Positions 5,574 through 8,824 of a stretch of DNA of 8,824 nucleotides are shown piece after piece. Each line of letters begins with the position of its first letter. Within the stretch, counting starts at the first letter, position 1. The DNA is taken from the NCBI GenBank assembly GCA_900551355.1, contig URVR01000068.1, forward strand, positions 1 through 8,824, given 5' to 3'. Made by a program: the position numbers and the translations under genes. Source of the DNA: an uncultured Eubacteriales bacterium (GTDB lineage: Bacteria; Bacillota; Clostridia; Oscillospirales; Oscillospiraceae). The notes beneath the pieces were generated by a model. It worked only from the letters and a program-made list of their open reading frames with translations, did no database searches and had not been told where the DNA came from.

Positions 5574-7310
5574 ATGCCCTTAGACGCTATCTGTCTGCAA
5601 GGCGTGGTGGGGGAGCTTGCCCCCCAGCTCACCGGCAGCCGCATCGAAAAAATACAGCAGCCCGCCCGGGATCAGATCATCCTCCTGCTGCGGGGCAGCC
5701 GCCGTTTATTCCTCAACGCCGGGGCCAACCAGCCCCGCATCCACCTGACGGAGCAGCTGCGGGATAACCCGTCCCAGCCGCCGATGTTCTGCATGCTCCT
5801 GCGCAAGCACCTGTCCGGCGGCATCATCGAGTCCATCCGGCAGGAGCCGCTGGAGCGTGTGGTGACGCTGACCGTACTGGCCTCCGACGAGATGGGGGAG
5901 CGCGGCCGCTTTACGCTGGTGTGGGAGGGGATGCCCCGCCGCGCCAATCTCATCCTCTGCGACAGGGACGGCCGCATCATCGACTGTCTGCGCCGCGTGG
6001 ATCTGGAGGCGGAGCAGGACCGGCAGGTGCTGCCGGGGCTTTTTTACCGCCTGCCCACCCGGCAGGATAAGCGCTCACCTTTGTCTGTGACGGAGGAGGA
6101 ATTTGCCGCCCTGCTGGGGCGCGCCGCGCCGGACGCGCCACTGGACGGCTGGCTGCTGGACACCTTCACCGCCATATCCCCGCTGGTGGCGCGGGAGCTG
6201 ACAGTCCGCGCCTGCGGCAGCACCGACGCCCACGTATCGCAGGGGAACGCCCTGTGGGATGTATTCTCCCATTGGCAGAGGGCTGTGAACGAAAACACCT
6301 TTACACCGACGCTTATCAAACGGAATGGGTCGCTGGCGGACTTTACCTACGGCCCTGTTACCCAGTATGGCACCTACGCCGAGAAGGAGGTTTACGACAG
6401 CTTTTCCCACCTTCTGGACGACTTCTACGAAAAGCGGGAGCAGGCGGAGCGGGTGAAGCAGAAGGGGCGGGATCTGCTGAAGACCGCCACCACCGCCCGC
6501 GACCGTGTGCGCCGCAAGCTGGCGGCGCAGGAGAAGGAGATGGCCGCCTGTCTGGACAGAGATCACCTGCGGATCTGCGGCGAGCTGATCACCGCCAACC
6601 TCTACCGCATGGAGCGGGGGCAGAGCCGCCTTACCGCCCAGAACTACTACGACGAAAACTGCGCCGATGTGGATATCCCGCTGGATGTCCGGCTGTCGCC
6701 GCAGGAGAACGCCGCCCGGTACTTCAAGCAGTACGCCAAGGCCAAGACGGCGGAGAAGTACCTGACCGCCCAGCTGCAAAGGGGCAGGGAGGAGCTGCAA
6801 TATCTGGAGAGTGTTTTGCAGGAGCTGGCGCAGGCCGAATCGGAGCAGGATTTCAACGATATCCGCACGGAGCTGACGGACGGCGGCTACCTGCGGGGGC
6901 GGGGCAAAAAGCAGCCCGGCTTCCAGCGCGCCTCCAAGCCACGGGAATTCCGCTCCTCTGCGGGACTGCGTATCCTTGTGGGACGCAACAACCGGCAGAA
7001 TGACCGCCTGACCACCAAGGACGCCGACAAGCGGGACGTCTGGCTCCACACCCAGAAGATCCACGGCAGCCATGTGATCCTCTGCACCGGCGGCGCGGAG
7101 CCGGACGAGCAGAGTCTTATGGAGGCCGCGTCGCTGGCGGCATATTTCTCTCAGGCGCAGGGCAGCACCAAGGTGCCGGTGGACTATACGCCGGTGAAAT
7201 TTGTGAAGAAGCCCGCCGGCGCCAAGCCGGGCATGGTGGTCTACACCACCTACCAGACCATGCTGGCCGACCCGGACGAGTCCCTCGTCAAGCGTCTCGC
7301 GGGGAAATAA
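5574..7310 (+). CDS. rqcH: NFACT-family ribosome quality control protein RqcH (FbpA/YloA)
   Basis: Binds 50S subunits carrying stalled nascent chains and recruits alanyl-tRNA to add C-terminal alanine tails that mark the chain for degradation. It was formerly annotated as a fibronectin-binding protein. The length is 578 residues, close to about 570 in B. subtilis. The NFACT-N domain is residues 1 to about 200 (SRIEKIQQP at 22-30, PPMFCMLLRKHLSGG at 69-83, RRANLILCD at 122-130). A charged helical, probably coiled-coil middle spans about 270-430. The NFACT-R domain is about 463-578 (ILVGRNNRQNDRLTTKDA at 467-484, DVWLHTQKIHGSHVIL at 488-503, GSTKVPVDYTPVKFVKKP at 530-547). The functional Asp-Arg pair of characterised RqcH appears here as E94-R95 (PLERVV), a conservative change. 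The RBS GAGGAGG (5561-5567) is inside the mrnC end. It is followed by the HExxH gene with overlapping signals. Confidence 0.93.
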   Translation: MPLDAICLQGVVGELAPQLTGSRIEKIQQPARDQIILLLRGSRRLFLNAGANQPRIHLTEQLRDNPSQPPMFCMLLRKHLSGGIIESIRQEPLERVVTLTVLASDEMGERGRFTLVWEGMPRRANLILCDRDGRIIDCLRRVDLEAEQDRQVLPGLFYRLPTRQDKRSPLSVTEEEFAALLGRAAPDAPLDGWLLDTFTAISPLVARELTVRACGSTDAHVSQGNALWDVFSHWQRAVNENTFTPTLIKRNGSLADFTYGPVTQYGTYAEKEVYDSFSHLLDDFYEKREQAERVKQKGRDLLKTATTARDRVRRKLAAQEKEMAACLDRDHLRICGELITANLYRMERGQSRLTAQNYYDENCADVDIPLDVRLSPQENAARYFKQYAKAKTAEKYLTAQLQRGREELQYLESVLQELAQAESEQDFNDIRTELTDGGYLRGRGKKQPGFQRASKPREFRSSAGLRILVGRNNRQNDRLTTKDADKRDVWLHTQKIHGSHVILCTGGAEPDEQSLMEAASLAAYFSQAQGSTKVPVDYTPVKFVKKPAGAKPGMVVYTTYQTMLADPDESLVKRLAGK

Positions 7311-7315
7311 GGAGG
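7309..7315 (+). promoter_or_regulatory. Ribosome binding site selecting a GTG start
   Basis: AAGGAGG overlaps the rqcH stop codon (7308-7310) and lies 7 bases before GTG at 7323. This is the strongest possible initiation signal in the area, so the GTG start is well supported. Confidence 0.8.
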
Positions 7316-7322
7316 CATCGAC

Positions 7323-8129
7323 GTGAAACTCTACACAGATATCGTAACGGACTATCTGGCGGGGCGAAGCCTTGCCGCGCATGCGCAGGAGTGGTTTTTC
7401 ACACAGCCCGGCTACTACTTTCAGGAGCCGGACGGCTCCGATGCGCAAAAGGCGGCGGTCAGGCAGGTCTACGAGCAGGTGCTGCGGACTGTGGAGACGT
7501 TCGTTCCCGGCAACCGTCCGGTCTGGGACGCGCTGTTTCCGGACTGGCAGGACATTCTGCGCGGTGCGGAGACAGCGCTGATCGTGGGCTATCCGCCGCC
7601 CAACGACGCGGTGGTGCTGAAAAGCCCCGCCGGGGTGGATACCGCCGTTCTGGACATGGGCCTGTGGGTCCAGTATCTGGGCGCCGTACCGGTGGAGCGC
7701 GTGGCGCATAACCTGCTGACTCACGAGCTGTGCCATGTCTGCATCCACCGGCACCGGCCGGAGCTGGATGCGGTGCAGGAAACAGGTGACTATCTGTCCC
7801 AGCTGGATGCCTTCACTTTCGACGAGGGTTTTGCCCACTTCGTCTCCTATAATGACCGCGAAGCCAATCAGGTGGATTGGGACGCGCCTGAACTGCGGGC
7901 CGTCTGGACGCGGAGTGCCGCCGCGATGCGTTCTGCCAGACAGGAGACGCAGCCTGCACAGCAGCAGGAGCAGCTGCACAGCGCCGTCTTTGGTAGCTAT
8001 TACGATAAGTATGCCTGTATGTGCGGCCTATATTATCTGGCTCGCTGCTGGCAGGAGGGCGGCTCTGCCCGTCTGGCGGAGGAATTTACCGCCGGTTGGC
8101 AGGGCTTTGCAGAAAAAACACTGTCCTGA
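7323..8129 (+). CDS. Putative HExxH zinc metallopeptidase (gluzincin-like), family not recognised
   Basis: 268 residues, not assigned to a named family. The clear motif is LLTHELCHVCIHRH at 131-144, an HExxH site with H134, E135 and H138. FDEGFAHFVSYND follows at 166-178, where E168 lies 30 residues after H138. That order fits gluzincins, in which a downstream Glu in an EG.A.. helix is the third zinc ligand. The N-terminal half (1-125) has a helical start and then beta-like strands (TALIVGY, AVVLKS, TAVLDMGLW). The C-terminal part (220-260) looks helical (YYDKYACMCGLYYLAR). There is no signal peptide or membrane segment, so it should be cytosolic. The GTG start has an excellent RBS. It is last in the mrnC-rqcH transcription unit, and a terminator begins at the final base of its TGA. 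A role in processing peptides from rescued ribosomes is only a speculation from position. It could also be a catalytically idle relative. Confidence 0.8.
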   Translation: MKLYTDIVTDYLAGRSLAAHAQEWFFTQPGYYFQEPDGSDAQKAAVRQVYEQVLRTVETFVPGNRPVWDALFPDWQDILRGAETALIVGYPPPNDAVVLKSPAGVDTAVLDMGLWVQYLGAVPVERVAHNLLTHELCHVCIHRHRPELDAVQETGDYLSQLDAFTFDEGFAHFVSYNDREANQVDWDAPELRAVWTRSAAAMRSARQETQPAQQQEQLHSAVFGSYYDKYACMCGLYYLARCWQEGGSARLAEEFTAGWQGFAEKTLS

Positions 8130-8167
8130 AAATCAAAACCTCCGGCCAAGCCGGAGGTTTTGATTTT
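8129..8167. terminator. Bidirectional intrinsic terminator, perfect 18-bp stem
   Basis: The arms at 8129-8146 and 8150-8167 are exact reverse complements with a 3-base loop (CAA). The core CCTCCGGC pairs with GCCGGAGG, flanked by AAAATCAAAA and TTTTGATTTT. It ends transcription of the plus operon and of the convergent ABC-F gene, and it overlaps the last base of the plus TGA and two bases of the minus TAA. Confidence 0.9.
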
Positions 8168-8775
8168 ACAGCGCCACGGTTTTCGTGGCGACCTTCTCAC
8201 AGAACACGCGATCGTGCTCCACAAACAGCAGCGTGGGCCGGAACGTCAGCAGCAGCTCCTCAATCTGGATGCGGGAGAGGACGTCGATGTAGTTCAGCGG
8301 CTCGTCCCAGACGTACAGATGCGCGGACTGGCACAGGCTCCGGGCCAGCAGCACCTTTTTCTTCTGTCCGGCGGAATAGTCGCCCATATCCTTCTCAAAC
8401 TGCACCCGCTCGAAGCCAAGCTTCCGCAGGATCGCAAGGAACAGGCTCTCATCGAGACCGTACCCGGCGGCGTAGTCCCGCAGCCCGCCCCGCAGACCGG
8501 AGGCGTCCTGCGGCACATAGGAGACGGTCAGGCCGCTGGCCGTCTCCAGCGTCCCGGTGCAGGGGATGTCCTGCCCGCACAGCAGCTTCAGGATGCTGGA
8601 CTTGCCGCAGCCGTTTGCCCCGCATAGCGCCACGCGGTCGCCCTGCGTCACGGTGAAGGATACGCCGCTGCACACGGCTCCACCGCCGTAATCGATGGAC
8701 ACCTCCCGCAGCGCTGCCAGCCGCTGGGCGTAGTGCGTCAGCGGGCGCAGCTTCAGCACCTCGTTATTTTCGATG
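8166..8775 (-). CDS. ABC-F ATPase, Lsa-like, C-terminal half only (5' end lost at contig edge)
   Basis: About 202 genuine residues of the second ATP-binding domain of an ABC-F protein. These are soluble tandem ATPases without membrane domains that act on the ribosome. Motifs, minus strand: Walker A GANGCGKSS (codons about 8621-8595), signature DYSAGQKKKVLLARSL, Walker B LYVWDEPLNYID, H-loop FVEHD. The stretch RKLGFERVQFEKD and QIEELL resemble the Lsa group, which protects ribosomes from lincosamides, streptogramin A and pleuromutilins. The signature is SAGQ, not the usual SGGQ. Many gut Clostridia carry chromosomal relatives whose resistance role is untested, so resistance is inference. The apparent start ATG at 8792 and residues MGIRD come from adapter, and the Ser codon spans the junction. 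The first genomic codon is Ile at 8774-8772. The first ATPase domain, linker and promoter are missing. Confidence 0.88.
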
Positions 8776-8824
8776 CTGTCTCTTATACCCATCTGACGCT
8801 GCCGACGATCGCATAAGTGTAGAT
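8776..8824. other. Illumina Nextera adapter (non-genomic contig end)
   Basis: 8776-8794 matches the 19-base Tn5 mosaic end used in Nextera libraries, with one mismatch (C for A at 8789). 8795-8808 is the standard GACGCTGCCGACGA adapter. 8809-8816 (TCGCATAA) sits where the i5 index belongs, and its reverse complement TTATGCGA is, from memory, an Illumina Nextera XT S5xx index (S522). 8817-8824 (GTGTAGAT) starts the P5 primer complement. This is technical sequence, not a transposon. Confidence 0.97.

Noticed and set aside
6075..7979. Minus-strand open frame of 634 codons opposite rqcH and the HExxH gene
   Set aside because: Spans two well-supported genes on the other strand and shows no recognisable motif.
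8776..8792. ATG at 8792 as the start of the ABC-F gene
   Set aside because: The codons lie in adapter; MGIRDS is an artefact. The gene is truncated.
8776..8794. Tn5-like mosaic end suggesting a mobile element
   Set aside because: It is followed immediately by read adapter, index and P5 sequence, so it is library adapter.

Overview
The window is GC-rich and densely coding. Strong AGGAGG-type Shine-Dalgarno sites, Mini-RNase III (MrnC), the NFACT protein RqcH, and family sequence styles all point to a high-GC member of the Clostridia (Bacillota). A gut Oscillospiraceae relative such as the Flavonifractor/Lawsonibacter group is the best guess, but this is inference from protein style and not a database match. 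The right end is not genomic. From 8776 the sequence reads as an Illumina Nextera adapter with an index and the start of the P5 primer, so the window ends at an untrimmed contig end. It probably comes from a draft or metagenome assembly.

Layout. (1) Positions 2-4469, plus strand, form a tight housekeeping run. It holds a 5'-truncated prfA (release factor 1) with a one-base frameshift at about 269-273, then a LUD-domain protein. Next is one long ORF joining a Sua5-type threonylcarbamoyl-AMP synthase to a divergent dephospho-CoA kinase. An M18 aminopeptidase, overlapping the fusion ORF by 8 bases, ends the run. (2) Positions 4470-4518 hold a perfect 23-bp hairpin between convergent genes. (3) Positions 4518-5030, minus strand, encode a small cyclic-nucleotide-binding-fold protein without a visible DNA-binding domain. 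(4) Positions 5031-5170 are the only real intergenic promoter region, and it is divergent. (5) Positions 5171-8129, plus strand, hold mrnC, rqcH and an unrecognised HExxH protein, closely spaced and probably one operon. (6) Positions 8129-8167 hold a second perfect hairpin, again between convergent stops. (7) Positions 8166-8775, minus strand, are the C-terminal ATPase half of an Lsa-like ABC-F protein, cut by the contig end. (8) Positions 8776-8824 are adapter.

How the genes relate. Most concern translation and its upkeep: termination (RF1), the tRNA t6A modification (Sua5 part), 23S rRNA maturation (MrnC), rescue of stalled 50S subunits (RqcH), and ribosome protection or antibiotic tolerance (ABC-F). 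CoaE supplies the last step of CoA synthesis, and the M18 enzyme contributes to peptide turnover. No CRISPR array, tRNA, rRNA, insertion sequence or phage gene was seen. I found no clear new multi-gene system. The points most worth a second look are the Sua5-CoaE fusion, the unassigned HExxH protein, the degenerate cNMP-domain protein without HTH, and two data-quality problems (the prfA frameshift and the terminal adapter).
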